Source of the DNA: Bacteroidales bacterium
GTDB taxonomy: Bacteria > Bacteroidota > Bacteroidia > Bacteroidales > UBA932
Assembly: GCA_017962235.1 (NCBI GenBank)
Contig: JAGCVS010000021.1
Coordinates: 19,291-83,290, forward strand
Direction of reading: 5' to 3'
Length of the DNA: 64,000 nucleotides
Below, one piece after another: positions 1 to 8,827 of the stretch. A program made the translations under genes and the position numbers. How positions within the stretch are numbered: the stretch's first letter is position 1; the number at the start of each line of letters is the position of its first letter. The notes under the pieces were generated by a model that searched no databases, was not told the origin of the DNA, and saw nothing but the letters and a program-made list of their open reading frames with translations.

Positions 1-232
1 ACTGCTGGCGGTTCATGGCATTGGGAGCATTTACGCCGCACTCTGCAATCTGCTGCAGAATCTCGCGCGGCACGGCCTGGTCGGTGTAATGGCGCACAGA
101 CCTGCGGGCCATAATGGTTTCGATAACTGGATTGGACATTTCTGAGCCGGTTGTTCCGGTAGTCTTGGGAGCGCATCCCGTACCCGCCAGGCACAGGATT
201 GCGATTGCAATGGTGAAGCTTATCTTTCTCAT
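1..232 (-). CDS. Nitroreductase-family lipoprotein (N-terminal part only)
   Basis: Reading the minus strand from ATG at 232 gives a lipoprotein signal (charged MRKIS, hydrophobic core, lipobox LAGTGC) and then a nitroreductase-like start with an M-A-R-R-S-V-R-H-Y motif, the FMN-binding region typical of NAD(P)H-dependent nitroreductases. The gene runs off the left edge, so only about 77 codons are visible. The predicted enzyme would use FMN to reduce small substrates, and the lipobox places it in the periplasm or outer membrane rather than the usual cytoplasm. The reading is by eye from the family motif; the substrate is unknown. Confidence 0.7.
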   Translation of the reverse strand, partial: MRKISFTIAIAILCLAGTGCAPKTTGTTGSEMSNPVIETIMARRSVRHYTDQAVPREILQQIAECGVNAPNAMNRQQ

Positions 233-254
233 GATGTGCTAAGATACGGATATT

Positions 255-405
255 TTTTGTTTTTCACCAGGCGCGGGGGATGGCTCCAGATGACGTTCTA
301 GGCATGGTGAGCGCGCTTGGTGAGGTCTGGTGGGTGGCACCGGGCGTGAAGCCATGCGGCAAACGCGCGTCTGGGTACGAATTGCGCGCCTGGTGAATAA
401 CAAAA
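255..405. repeat. Short element bounded by a 19-bp inverted repeat
   Basis: The intergenic stretch 233-450 has no convincing gene. It holds an inverted repeat: TTGTTTTTCACCAGGCGCG at 257-275 pairs with CGCGCCTGGTGAATAACAA at 385-403, 18 of 19 positions matching, with A/T-rich extension on both sides. The roughly 110 bp between the arms is GC-rich. The layout is like a MITE or a long hairpin between rsmE and the nitroreductase gene. No clear target-site duplication is visible. Confidence 0.5.
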
Positions 406-450
406 GTCTGTTTTGCGACGAACAATACGCGGGGTGCGACAATCAGAATG

Positions 451-1176
451 CTACACGCGGCTGAGATAGACGGCGGAGGTGGCGGTGAGGGCGGCGGTTT
501 CTATGCGAAGGCGGCTGTCACCGAGGGAGATGAGCTGCCAGCCGTGGGCCAGGGCGAGGGATATTTCGTCGCGGGAAAAATCGCCTTCCGGGCCTATCAT
601 CACCACAAAGTCGCGGCTGTCAGGTGCTGCGGCCAGCGCTTCGCGGATGTGGATCTTCTGCGCCCCTTCCACATCGCTGCAATAGCAGATATATTTCTGT
701 GTGCCTGGGGCGAAATCGCGCATCAGGAATTCACGCACAGGGGTCAGCGCCGCCAGAGAGGGTATCGCCCCTTTGTGCGACTGTTTTGCCGCCGAAATTA
801 TGATGCGCTCGCAGCGGTCGCCCTTGAACACCTTGCGCTCTGAATAATCGCCCACGATGGGCACTATCACATCCACGCCCGTTTCGGTGGCCTTCTCGCA
901 GAACCACTCGAACCGGTCTATGTTCTTGGGAGGCGCCACCGCCATAGTCAGATGATAGGGATGCGCGCCGTAACCCTCTATCGTCTCCTCCACCTCGAAA
1001 ACCGTGGCGTTGGGGTCGGCCTTGGTTATGCGGCAGCGGTAGAGGCATCCGCAGCCATCCACTATGTGGATTGTATCACCCTCGCGGTGGCGCAGAACCT
1101 TGATGCAGTGGCCCGACTCCTGGCGGTCCAGCACCCGTTCGCCGGCGGCGATCTCTCTTGAATAGAACAGTTCCAT
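451..1176 (-). CDS. rsmE: 16S rRNA (uracil-1498-N3)-methyltransferase RsmE
   Basis: RsmE methylates N3 of U1498 in 16S rRNA using SAM; it is a SPOUT-fold enzyme. The protein starts MELFYSREI, like the family's usual M-x-L-F-Y start, and shows the conserved core (residues about 70-120, KATETGVD and the SERKV region) and the SAM-binding knot MIGPEGDFSRDE followed by LGDSRLRIETA near the C-terminus. A start 8 codons upstream (1200) is open, but it would overlap the preceding stop by 20 bp and lengthen the family N-terminus, so 1176 is preferred (241 residues). It is the last gene of an overlapping minus-strand set with the phosphodiesterase and tsaE. Confidence 0.93.
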   Translation of the reverse strand: MELFYSREIAAGERVLDRQESGHCIKVLRHREGDTIHIVDGCGCLYRCRITKADPNATVFEVEETIEGYGAHPYHLTMAVAPPKNIDRFEWFCEKATETGVDVIVPIVGDYSERKVFKGDRCERIIISAAKQSHKGAIPSLAALTPVREFLMRDFAPGTQKYICYCSDVEGAQKIHIREALAAAPDSRDFVVMIGPEGDFSRDEISLALAHGWQLISLGDSRLRIETAALTATSAVYLSRV

Positions 1177-1180
1177 GGGG

Positions 1181-1687
1181 TTACATATCACATGTTTCAC
1201 GGCGCTTCCACTCCCCCACCTCCATGTCGTGGATATCGCTGCCGTCTATCTTGAACCGCAGCGCGGTGCGCACTGCGTGGATGCCCTGAAATCCGCACGC
1301 GCCTGGGTTGAACACCATGGTGTCCAGCTTCTTGTCTCCCATCACGCGCAGAATGTGGGAATGGCCGCACACGAAGATGCGGGGATTGGTATGGGTTATC
1401 AGGTTGTAGGCCTCCCAGTCGTAGCGGCCGGGGAAGCCGCCTATGTGGGTCATCGCCACGCGGATTTCCTCTGCCATGAACACCTGTTGCAAGGGGTACA
1501 CGGCACGGACATCGGCTCCGTCGCAGTTGCCATAGACACCTATGAGGGGTTTGAAGGCGGCGATGGCATCGGCACAGGCAATGCCGCCAAAGTCGCCGGC
1601 ATGCCAGATCACGTCCACCGGCTCCAGGAAGCGCTTCACATCGTCTTCAAAGCGGCCGTGGGTATCACTTATGAGGCCTACATACAT
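1181..1687 (-). CDS. YfcE/MJ0936-type metallophosphoesterase
   Basis: A 168-residue calcineurin-like phosphoesterase. All metal-site motifs are present in order: ISDTHG at residues 6-11, HAGDFG near 30, GNCD near 53, THIGG near 81 and CGHSH near 108. Such small proteins hydrolyse phosphodiesters with Mn2+ in the cytoplasm; the natural substrate is usually unknown. It overlaps tsaE by 10 bp at its start and ends 5 bp before rsmE, so the three are probably co-transcribed and translationally coupled. Confidence 0.9.
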   Translation of the reverse strand: MYVGLISDTHGRFEDDVKRFLEPVDVIWHAGDFGGIACADAIAAFKPLIGVYGNCDGADVRAVYPLQQVFMAEEIRVAMTHIGGFPGRYDWEAYNLITHTNPRIFVCGHSHILRVMGDKKLDTMVFNPGACGFQGIHAVRTALRFKIDGSDIHDMEVGEWKRRETCDM

Positions 1688-2094
1688 ATCAAAATCTTTC
1701 TGGTATGTTCGTCCACCGGTTCTATCCGGACCTCAACGGTCTCTTCCGGCAGCAGTTCTGCAATCTTCTCCGGCCACTCCATGAAGCAGAAGCAGCCGCT
1801 GTAGAAATACTCTTCCAGACCGAGGTCCTGAGCCTCCCGCAGCGAATCTATGCGGTAGAAATCAAAATGGAACACGCTGTCGCCATCGGCTGCGCGGTAT
1901 TCGTTCACAATGGTGAATGTGGGGCTGCACACGTTGTCGCTCACACCCAGACGGTCGCAAAGCGCCTTGATAAAGGTGGTCTTGCCCGCCCCCAGATGGC
2001 CCTGGAAGGCAAACAGACGGTTGTCGCCCACCGCCTCCAGAAACTCTCCGGCAGCGGCGCCGATGTTCTCCAATGTGCAAATTATCTCTTTCAT
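1678..2094 (-). CDS. tsaE: tRNA t6A threonylcarbamoyltransfer ATPase TsaE
   Basis: TsaE is the P-loop ATPase of the TsaB-TsaD-TsaE complex that makes t6A37 on ANN-decoding tRNAs. The Walker A is GHLGAGKTT (near residue 33), followed by SPTFTIVNEY and the family signature HFDFYRI, then LGLEEYF and ME-W-P-E. A longer ORF begins at 2166, but MKEIICTLENIG at 2094 matches the family N-terminus and avoids running into the divergent promoter at 2099-2129. A second t6A gene, tsaC, is at 36963-37538. Confidence 0.92.
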   Translation of the reverse strand: MKEIICTLENIGAAAGEFLEAVGDNRLFAFQGHLGAGKTTFIKALCDRLGVSDNVCSPTFTIVNEYRAADGDSVFHFDFYRIDSLREAQDLGLEEYFYSGCFCFMEWPEKIAELLPEETVEVRIEPVDEHTRKILICM

Positions 2095-2098
2095 TCCG

Positions 2099-2129
2099 TT
2101 TGAAATCCTGTCACAAAGATATAAATTTG
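2099..2129 (+). promoter_or_regulatory. Bacteroidota-type promoter for the thioesterase gene
   Basis: TTTG at 2099-2102, a 19-nt spacer and TAAATTTG at 2122-2129 match the Bacteroidota housekeeping consensus (-33 TTTG, -7 TAnnTTTG). The next start codon is only 8 nt downstream, so the transcript would have a very short leader. It lies between the divergent tsaE and thioesterase genes. Confidence 0.75.
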
Positions 2130-2137
2130 CTTCTGTT

Positions 2138-2884
2138 ATGGACGTATCAAAGACAAATACATACACTTACCGGGTGCTGCCGCAGGACCTTGACGGCAGG
2201 CGCCATTTCCGCGCCGTGGCCATGGAGCGGGTGCTGATGAACACCGCCGGCCGTGCCGCAAACGACCGCAATTTCGGGACCTTCAAGCTGATGGACGCGG
2301 GCGGCGTGAGCTGGATCCTGCTCAAGATGGCCTTTGAGATGGAGCGCATGCCGGCAGAGGACGAACAGATAAGCATCACCACCTGGGTGGAGAAGGTCAA
2401 TTCGCTGCTCACCTCCCGAAACTTTGAGATTCACGCCGCCGACGGCACTGTGATTGGCACCGCCACCAGCGAATGGGCCATCCTGAACCTGGAGACCCGC
2501 CGTCCGGTGAACATAATGACCGACACATCTATAGTTGAATGCGCCACCGGCGTTACCGTGCCGGCCGCCATGCCCGGCCGCCTGACCCCCATCGCGCCGG
2601 AAGAGGCCGCCGCAATGCACACCATCAAGGTCTCCTACAGCGACATAGACTATAACGGCCACACCAACAGCGTGCAGTATTTGCAGTGGATGCTGGACGT
2701 GTGCCCCATAGAGAAAATCTACGACCGCGAAATCGCCCGCATGGAGATAGTCTACGCCCACGAGGTGTTCTACGGCGAAACCGTGAATGTCTATTACAAA
2801 GATGCGGAAGACGGTTCCGCCATCTTCAACGCCAAGGCGGCCGACGGCAGCGACTGTGTCCGTGCCAGAATCGTCTGGAAATAA
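2138..2884 (+). CDS. Acyl-ACP thioesterase (FatA/FatB family)
   Basis: A 248-residue double-hotdog acyl-ACP thioesterase, which releases free fatty acids from acyl-ACP in the cytoplasm. The N-terminal hotdog carries the GGVSWILLKM helix and the second half carries the conserved block YSDIDYNGHTNSVQYLQW, containing the D-x-N-x-H-x-N core of the family. ATG 2138 (MDVSKTN) is chosen because it sits just behind a good promoter; the frame is open further upstream, but that part is antisense to tsaE. The nucleoside hydrolase follows after 12 bp. Confidence 0.88.
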   Translation: MDVSKTNTYTYRVLPQDLDGRRHFRAVAMERVLMNTAGRAANDRNFGTFKLMDAGGVSWILLKMAFEMERMPAEDEQISITTWVEKVNSLLTSRNFEIHAADGTVIGTATSEWAILNLETRRPVNIMTDTSIVECATGVTVPAAMPGRLTPIAPEEAAAMHTIKVSYSDIDYNGHTNSVQYLQWMLDVCPIEKIYDREIARMEIVYAHEVFYGETVNVYYKDAEDGSAIFNAKAADGSDCVRARIVWK

Positions 2885-2896
2885 CATTTTTGCCGA

Positions 2897-3889
2897 ATGA
2901 AAAGATTCTCCATTATACTCACCGCGGCGGTTATGATGCTGGCCGCCTGCGCCACCAAACCGACGGCGGTAGCCCCTGTGAACGTGATTTTCGAGACCGA
3001 CATGGGCAACGACATAGACGATGCCATGGCGCTGGACATGCTTTACAAGTATGTGGAGGCGGGCAGAGTGAACCTGCTGGCGGTGATGATAAACAAGGAG
3101 GGGAGCGCCCCGGCAGAGTTTATCGACATAATGAATACCTTCTACGGGCATCAGATTCCGATAGGGGTGCGATTCGGCGCCGACCCTGCCGAGACTGGGG
3201 GCGTGAATTTCGCGCAGGTGATTTCAGACATGAAGGACGATGCCGGGCAGCCGGTGTTCGCACGTACCCTTTCGCGCTACGACACCCTGCCCGATGCGGT
3301 ATCTCTGTACCGCAGGATTCTTTCCGGAATGCCGGACAAATCGGTAAAAATCATCTCCGTAGGCTTCCTGGGCAACCTGGGCGCCTTGCTGGAGAGCGAC
3401 CGCGAATTGATAGAGAAAAAGGTGATTTCCCTCACCACCATGGCTGGCTGCATCGCCGCACCGAACGGCGAATTCAACCTGCTGGGCGATCTGGAAGCCA
3501 GCCGCAAAGTGTTTGCCGAATGGCCCACGGAGATTGTTACATCGCCCTTTGAGGTGGGCATCGCCATCTGCTATCCCGGCGAAAGCATAGAGAACGACCT
3601 GGACTGGGGCATCCCCCACCCGATGCGGGAGGGCTATCTGGCCTACTGCCCCATGCCCCACGACCGCCCGTGCTGGGATTTGACCGCCACGCTGTATGCC
3701 GTGGAGGGAGTCGAATGGTTCACCCTTTCCGATCCGGGCACAATCAGCATTGGCGAAGAAGGCATAGCTACCTTTGAACCGCAACCGGACGGCCTCCGCC
3801 GATACCTTGCCGTAACCCCTCAGCAGGCCGCCGCCATCAAGGCGCACTTCGTGGAGATTCTGACACTCAAGCCTGAAAAGATGCGGTAA
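2897..3889 (+). CDS. Nucleoside hydrolase-like lipoprotein
   Basis: A 330-residue member of the inosine-uridine nucleoside hydrolase family, which cleaves N-ribosidic bonds to base and ribose. A lipobox (MMLAAC, Cys about 18) predicts export. The N-terminal metal-binding signature is ETDMGNDIDDAMAL (family DxDxGxDDA type), and the conserved FLGNLGAL region follows. It lies directly ahead of ribokinase and a sugar permease, fitting a ribose-scavenging role. An intrinsic terminator overlaps its stop codon, so it may be transcribed with the thioesterase rather than with rbsK. Confidence 0.88.
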   Translation: MKRFSIILTAAVMMLAACATKPTAVAPVNVIFETDMGNDIDDAMALDMLYKYVEAGRVNLLAVMINKEGSAPAEFIDIMNTFYGHQIPIGVRFGADPAETGGVNFAQVISDMKDDAGQPVFARTLSRYDTLPDAVSLYRRILSGMPDKSVKIISVGFLGNLGALLESDRELIEKKVISLTTMAGCIAAPNGEFNLLGDLEASRKVFAEWPTEIVTSPFEVGIAICYPGESIENDLDWGIPHPMREGYLAYCPMPHDRPCWDLTATLYAVEGVEWFTLSDPGTISIGEEGIATFEPQPDGLRRYLAVTPQQAAAIKAHFVEILTLKPEKMR

Positions 3890-3905
3890 AACGCATCTTT
3901 TTTTT
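3878..3905 (+). terminator. Intrinsic terminator overlapping the nucleoside hydrolase stop
   Basis: AAGATGCG (3878-3885) and CGCATCTT (3892-3899) form an 8-bp stem with the TAA stop in the loop, followed by eight Ts (3898-3905). Just behind it is TATATTTG (3905-3912), a good -7 box for rbsK without a clear -33 box. Confidence 0.75.
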
Positions 3906-3959
3906 ATATTTGTGGTTTACAGCCAAGACGTCAATCGAATAACTTAAAAAACCATATTT

Positions 3960-4859
3960 ATGAGCAAGATTCTTATTATCGGCAGTTCAAACACCGACCT
4001 TGTTGTAAAGACAGACCATATTCCCGAGCCCGGAGAGACAATCCTCGGCGACAACTTCATGATTGCGGCGGGCGGCAAGGGGGCCAATCAGGCGGTGGCA
4101 GCTGCGCGCCTTGGCGGTGACGTGGCCTTCATAGCCTGCGTAGGTGACGATATGTTTGGCCGCCAGACTCTGGAGAATTACAAGAAGGAAAAGATGGATA
4201 TCTCTCATATCCGCACGGACAAGGCCGCTCCCAGCGGAGTTGCCCTCATCAGCGTGGCCGCCGACGGCGAAAACTGCATTGTGGTGGCGCCCGGTGCCAA
4301 TTCTTCTCTCTCTACAGCCGATATTGACGCTGCGGACGCACTGTTCCGCGAAGCAGATTATATCCTCATGCAGCTTGAGATCCCCATGCCGGTGATTGAA
4401 TACGCCGCAGCATTGGGCAAGAAGTATGGCAAAAAGGTGATTATCAATCCCGCGCCGGCTGCTCCACTCTCCGCAGACCTGCTCAAGGGGCTGTATCTGA
4501 TCACCCCCAACAAGACCGAATGCCGCCAGCTCACCGGCATCGAGATAGAGAACGATGCCGACCTGGACCGCGCCGCCGCATGCCTCATGGAGAAAGGGGT
4601 GCAGAACGTGGTGATTACACTTGGCAGCAAAGGTTCCTATGTAAGGACCCCCTCAGGCAGCAGCGTGGTGCCCACAATGAAGGTAAAGGCCATGGATACC
4701 ACCGGTGCCGGCGACACCTACAACGGTTCACTTCTGGTTGCCCTGTCAGAGGGTCAGCCGCTGGAGAAGGCGGTTGAGTTTGCCAGCAAGGCGGCAGCCA
4801 TCTCCGTGACCCGCATGGGCGCACAGCCTTCCATCCCTTTCCGTAAAGAACTCGAATAA
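3960..4859 (+). CDS. rbsK: Ribokinase
   Basis: A 299-residue PfkB-family kinase that phosphorylates D-ribose to ribose-5-phosphate. PfkB signature 1 is GGKGANQAVAAARLG (about residues 38-52) and signature 2 is DTTGAGDTYNGSLL, containing the catalytic Asp, near residue 245. The N-terminal NTDLVVK and substrate-lid GETI regions fit ribokinase rather than fructokinase. It begins the permease-SusC/D operon: 22 bp to the permease gene and no terminator between. Ribokinase is the step that commits imported ribose to the pentose phosphate pathway. Confidence 0.92.
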   Translation: MSKILIIGSSNTDLVVKTDHIPEPGETILGDNFMIAAGGKGANQAVAAARLGGDVAFIACVGDDMFGRQTLENYKKEKMDISHIRTDKAAPSGVALISVAADGENCIVVAPGANSSLSTADIDAADALFREADYILMQLEIPMPVIEYAAALGKKYGKKVIINPAPAAPLSADLLKGLYLITPNKTECRQLTGIEIENDADLDRAAACLMEKGVQNVVITLGSKGSYVRTPSGSSVVPTMKVKAMDTTGAGDTYNGSLLVALSEGQPLEKAVEFASKAAAISVTRMGAQPSIPFRKELE

Positions 4860-4881
4860 TAACAATTAGAAATATACCACT

Positions 4882-5895
4882 ATGTACATCGTTGGCAGTT
4901 ACACACTTGCAGTTATTTTCTGCTTTGTTACAATGCTCTGCTGGGGCTCCTGGGGCAACACTCAGAAGCTCGCCGCAAAGAGCTGGCGCTATGAACTTTT
5001 CTATTGGGACTATGTTATCGGCATGGTGCTGTTCTCGCTGCTTCTGGCTTTCACCGCCGGCAGCATCGGCAGCCAGGGCCGCCCGTTCCTCCAGGACCTG
5101 GCACAGGTAAGCTGGGAGAGCATTGGCTGGGTTGTGCTGGGCGCCGTGGTTTTCAACGTCTCCAACATCCTGCTTTCAGCATCGGTATCGCTGGCAGGCA
5201 TGGCGGTTGCATTCCCGCTGGGCGTGGGCATCGCGCTGGTTATGGGCGTGCTTAACAATCTGCTGCTCCACCCCACCGCAGGTCAGAACACCACCCTACT
5301 CTGGATCGGCGTGGTGCTGGTTGTGCTCGCAGTTGTGTTCAACGGCATCGCTTCCGGCAAGGTATCGTCAGATGAACGCGACCCCAAACAGAACCGCAAG
5401 GGCATCATCCTGGCGCTGCTGGCAGGTATCATTATGTCGTTCTTCTCTGCACTGGTTTACAACGGTGTGGACCTGAACAACTTTGCAGCTCCCGCCGCAG
5501 GCAAGATGACCCCTTACACCGCTATGGTAATCTTTGCGCTGGGTGTGTTCCTGAGCAACTTTATCGTTAACACCATTGTGATGAAGAAGCCCTTTGTGGG
5601 AGAGCCTGTCACCTACAAGCAGTATTTTGCAGGTAACTTCAAGACCCATCTGGTGGGTATTCTGGGCGGCTGCATCTGGGCACTTGGTACTTCGCTGAAC
5701 TATATCTGCGCAGGCACCGCCGGCGCCGCCGTTTCCTATGCACTGGGACAGGGCGCACCTATGATAGCCGCCATCTGGGGCGTGTTCATCTGGAAGGAGT
5801 TCAAGGGTGCACCCAAGAAGGTTTACTGGCTGCTGGCCCTTATGTTCGTCCTGTTCATCGCAGGTCTGGCCTGCGTTGTGAAAGCCGGTATGTAA
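4882..5895 (+). CDS. GRP/RhaT-type sugar permease, probably for ribose
   Basis: A 337-residue inner-membrane protein with about ten hydrophobic segments and the LCWGSWGNTQKL start seen in the glucose/ribose porter (GRP) family of the drug/metabolite transporter superfamily. A hydrophilic loop (residues about 165-178, SSDERDPKQNRKG) divides two halves of five segments. It sits between rbsK and susC, so ribose is the natural guess for the substrate, consistent with the rbs loci known from Bacteroides. The sugar is inferred from context only. Confidence 0.85.
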   Translation: MYIVGSYTLAVIFCFVTMLCWGSWGNTQKLAAKSWRYELFYWDYVIGMVLFSLLLAFTAGSIGSQGRPFLQDLAQVSWESIGWVVLGAVVFNVSNILLSASVSLAGMAVAFPLGVGIALVMGVLNNLLLHPTAGQNTTLLWIGVVLVVLAVVFNGIASGKVSSDERDPKQNRKGIILALLAGIIMSFFSALVYNGVDLNNFAAPAAGKMTPYTAMVIFALGVFLSNFIVNTIVMKKPFVGEPVTYKQYFAGNFKTHLVGILGGCIWALGTSLNYICAGTAGAAVSYALGQGAPMIAAIWGVFIWKEFKGAPKKVYWLLALMFVLFIAGLACVVKAGM

Positions 5896-5907
5896 CAAAT
5901 AATCACT

Positions 5908-8814
5908 ATGAAAAAATTCATACTCTCTTTGGCCGCGATATTGCTGGCCTGGAGCGCCGTGGCTCAGAGCGTGACCGTAACGGGTCACGTTTCTGACGAA
6001 AACGGCGAGCCGCTGCCCGCTGCCGCGATTCTGGCGGGCGGTGACTACACCACCAGCGACGTTGACGGCAAATACACATTGAAAACCAAGTCCGGCGCCA
6101 CAGTCGTGGTTTCTTATATGGGTTATGAGGATTTCACCTTCACGGTGCCGCAGGGCGGCGGTAAGGTGGATGTAAAGATGACCCCTTCCCAGGCGTTCAT
6201 GCTTGACGAGACTGTGGTTATCGGTTACGGTACCACCACCAAGAAGGAGACCACCGGCAGCGTGGCGAGCCTCAAGGCGGAGAATCTGGACCTGGGCTCT
6301 TACATCAACGCCGGGGCGATGCTTCAGGGCAAGGTGGCCGGCCTCTCCGTGGTTAACCCCGACGGCGGCGACCCCAACGCATCGTATCAGTTCCTGCTGC
6401 GCGGTACCAACACCCTCTCTGCAGGACAGGGCCCGCTGATTATCATAGACGGTGTGGCCGATGCCGACATCCGTAATATCAACTTCCAGGAGGTGGAGAG
6501 CATAGACGTGCTCAAGGACGGTTCAGCCGCTGCCATCTATGGTACACGAGGCACCAACGGCGTGGTTATCATCACCACCCGCCGCGCCCGCGCCGGCACC
6601 ACCAGCGTGGAATACGACGGCCAGGTATCGGTACAGACTGTACAGAGCCGTGCCATACCCATGACTGCAGAGGAGTTCGAATACACCATCCGCAACTATG
6701 CGCCTGCCAAGGTCGGCTCCCTGTACGGATATGACACCGACTGGTTCAAGGAGATAACCCGCACCCCTATCAGCCACAAGCACAGTCTGGCAGTGTCGGG
6801 CGGCAACGACCGGTTCTCCCACCGCACCGTGCTCAACGTAGAGCAGAACCAGGGCTTGCAGAAGGGGAACGACGCGTCCAAGTATCTGTTCAAGACCAAC
6901 ATCACCCAGCATGTGCTGGAGGGATGGCTGGATATGGACTACAACCTGGGCTACGTGAAACGCAAGGCATCCCCTGCCAACTACGGCGCGTTCCGCCAGG
7001 CCTTCACACACAACCCCACCGAGCCGATTTACGACGAGACGGCCACTGAATACGGCGGCTATTTCACCATTCCGGAGTCCGACTATCAGAACCCCGTGGC
7101 GATGCTCAATGAACGCACCGCCTTTAACGAGACCAGCACGGTGAACGCCAGCGTGCGCGCCACTCTGAACATCCTTCCGATAAAAGGCCTCAAGTGGGAC
7201 AACTTCATAAGCTATTCAGATGAGAAGTATTTTGGCGGAGAATACAAGACCAGCTTCTACCCCGGCAGCGTGGGCAAGAAGGGCGTGGCGTATGTCGCCG
7301 GAAACTCTTACGACAACTTCCAGTGGGAGAGCACCGTACAGTATTCCCGCATGTTCGGCGACCACTCCATCCAGGCCATCGGCGGCTACACATGGCAGAA
7401 GCAGATGAACTGGAGCACCAACATGGAGAACTTCGGATTCGACTCCGACTTTTACAAGTATAACAACATGGGCAACGGCACCGCCCTCAAGGAGGGTCTT
7501 GCCGACCAGTATACCAACCGCTCTTCCAACCGTTACATCGCCTTCTTTGGCCGCGTAATATGGAACTACAAGGAGAAGTATCTCGCCTCCGTGAGCCTGC
7601 GCCGCGACGGCAGCACCCGCTTTGGCGCCGACCACAAGTGGGGCTGGTTTCCCGCAGCCAGCCTGGGCTGGCGCATCAGTCAGGAAGATTTCATGAAGGA
7701 TATCGACTGGATAAGCGAGCTGAAACTTCGCGCCGGATTCGGCGTAACCGGCAACCAGGACTTCTCCAACTACAAGTCGCTGATGCTGATGAGTTCCTCC
7801 ACCAGTTTCTACTACAACGGAGAGTGGATCAACTCTTACGCACCGGCATCCAACGCCAACCCCGACCTGCGCTGGGAGCGCAAGAACGAGTTCAACGTGG
7901 GTGTGGACTTTTCATTCTTCCAGGGCCGCCTGGGCGGTACGCTGGATTATTATTACCGCCTGACCACCGACCTGCTGTACGAATACAACGTGCCCGTGCC
8001 GCCGTATGACTATAAGACCCTGTTCACCAACGTGGGCTCAATCAGCAATACCGGTATAGAGCTTTCGCTGTGTGCGACGCCGGTCAAGACCCGCCATCTG
8101 GTGTGGAACACCAGCCTGGTGGCTGCGCACAACCGCAACAAGCTCATCACCTTCACCAACGAGGAGTTCCAGAACCAGGATTATGAAATCGGCTGGATAG
8201 CCACCCCCGTGGGAGCATATGTACAACGTCTTATGGAGGGCGAAAGCCTGGGTTCCTTCTACGCCCCCTGGTGGGACCATGTGGGAGCCGACGGCAGCGA
8301 CGTGCTCAAGGATGAATTCCACGGCAAGGTGCCGGTTGCCAAGTGGAGCCGTATAGGCACCGCTTATCCCGCCGTAACCCTGGGCTGGAGCAACAACCTG
8401 CGCTGGAACGAATGGACCTTCAGCATGACCTGGCGCAGCGCCATAGGCGGCAAGGTATTCAACAGCTACCGTGCTAACTACGAGAGCCTGCATCAGATTG
8501 GTCTGCGCAACATTCTGGCTTCATGGCTGGACAACACCGCATATACCGGTGAGATCCGCTATTCTTCAAAGTATATAGAGGATGCCACCTATCTTAAGCT
8601 GGACAATGTCTCTGTAAGCTACGACCTGCCGTTCCACAACGAGTATCTGCATGCCGCAAAGGTATTCCTGAGCGGACAGAACCTGCTGTGCATCACCGGC
8701 TACAAGGGTGTGGACCCCGAGGTGAGCCTCAGCGGCCTTACCCCCGGTATAGAGAGCACCAGCTACTACCCCCGCACAACCACCATATCGCTTGGCGTAA
8801 ATCTCACTTTCTAA
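5908..8814 (+). CDS. SusC/RagA-type TonB-dependent outer-membrane transporter
   Basis: A 968-residue protein with a signal peptide ending ...AVAQS, an N-terminal carboxypeptidase-regulatory-like domain (VTGHVSDENGEPLPAA..., residues about 22-95), the SusC segment VVIGYGTTTKKE, a plug domain (GKVAGLSVV, LLRGTNTL, PLIIIDGV, IEVLKDGSAAAIYGTRG-like block) and a 22-strand-type barrel ending in LGVNLTF with the terminal Phe of outer-membrane proteins. It is shortly followed by susD. Position behind ribokinase and the permease suggests it imports ribose or ribose-containing compounds. Confidence 0.95.
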   Translation: MKKFILSLAAILLAWSAVAQSVTVTGHVSDENGEPLPAAAILAGGDYTTSDVDGKYTLKTKSGATVVVSYMGYEDFTFTVPQGGGKVDVKMTPSQAFMLDETVVIGYGTTTKKETTGSVASLKAENLDLGSYINAGAMLQGKVAGLSVVNPDGGDPNASYQFLLRGTNTLSAGQGPLIIIDGVADADIRNINFQEVESIDVLKDGSAAAIYGTRGTNGVVIITTRRARAGTTSVEYDGQVSVQTVQSRAIPMTAEEFEYTIRNYAPAKVGSLYGYDTDWFKEITRTPISHKHSLAVSGGNDRFSHRTVLNVEQNQGLQKGNDASKYLFKTNITQHVLEGWLDMDYNLGYVKRKASPANYGAFRQAFTHNPTEPIYDETATEYGGYFTIPESDYQNPVAMLNERTAFNETSTVNASVRATLNILPIKGLKWDNFISYSDEKYFGGEYKTSFYPGSVGKKGVAYVAGNSYDNFQWESTVQYSRMFGDHSIQAIGGYTWQKQMNWSTNMENFGFDSDFYKYNNMGNGTALKEGLADQYTNRSSNRYIAFFGRVIWNYKEKYLASVSLRRDGSTRFGADHKWGWFPAASLGWRISQEDFMKDIDWISELKLRAGFGVTGNQDFSNYKSLMLMSSSTSFYYNGEWINSYAPASNANPDLRWERKNEFNVGVDFSFFQGRLGGTLDYYYRLTTDLLYEYNVPVPPYDYKTLFTNVGSISNTGIELSLCATPVKTRHLVWNTSLVAAHNRNKLITFTNEEFQNQDYEIGWIATPVGAYVQRLMEGESLGSFYAPWWDHVGADGSDVLKDEFHGKVPVAKWSRIGTAYPAVTLGWSNNLRWNEWTFSMTWRSAIGGKVFNSYRANYESLHQIGLRNILASWLDNTAYTGEIRYSSKYIEDATYLKLDNVSVSYDLPFHNEYLHAAKVFLSGQNLLCITGYKGVDPEVSLSGLTPGIESTSYYPRTTTISLGVNLTF

Positions 8815-8827
8815 GGAGGAAACAGGT

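Noticed and set aside
239..442. Short minus-strand ORF inside the inverted-repeat element
   Set aside because: Arg/Pro-rich low-complexity translation, no start signal, and it crosses both repeat arms.
2147..3151. 334-codon minus-strand open frame over the thioesterase and nucleoside hydrolase starts
   Set aside because: It spans two real genes and the gap between them; composition is not protein-like.
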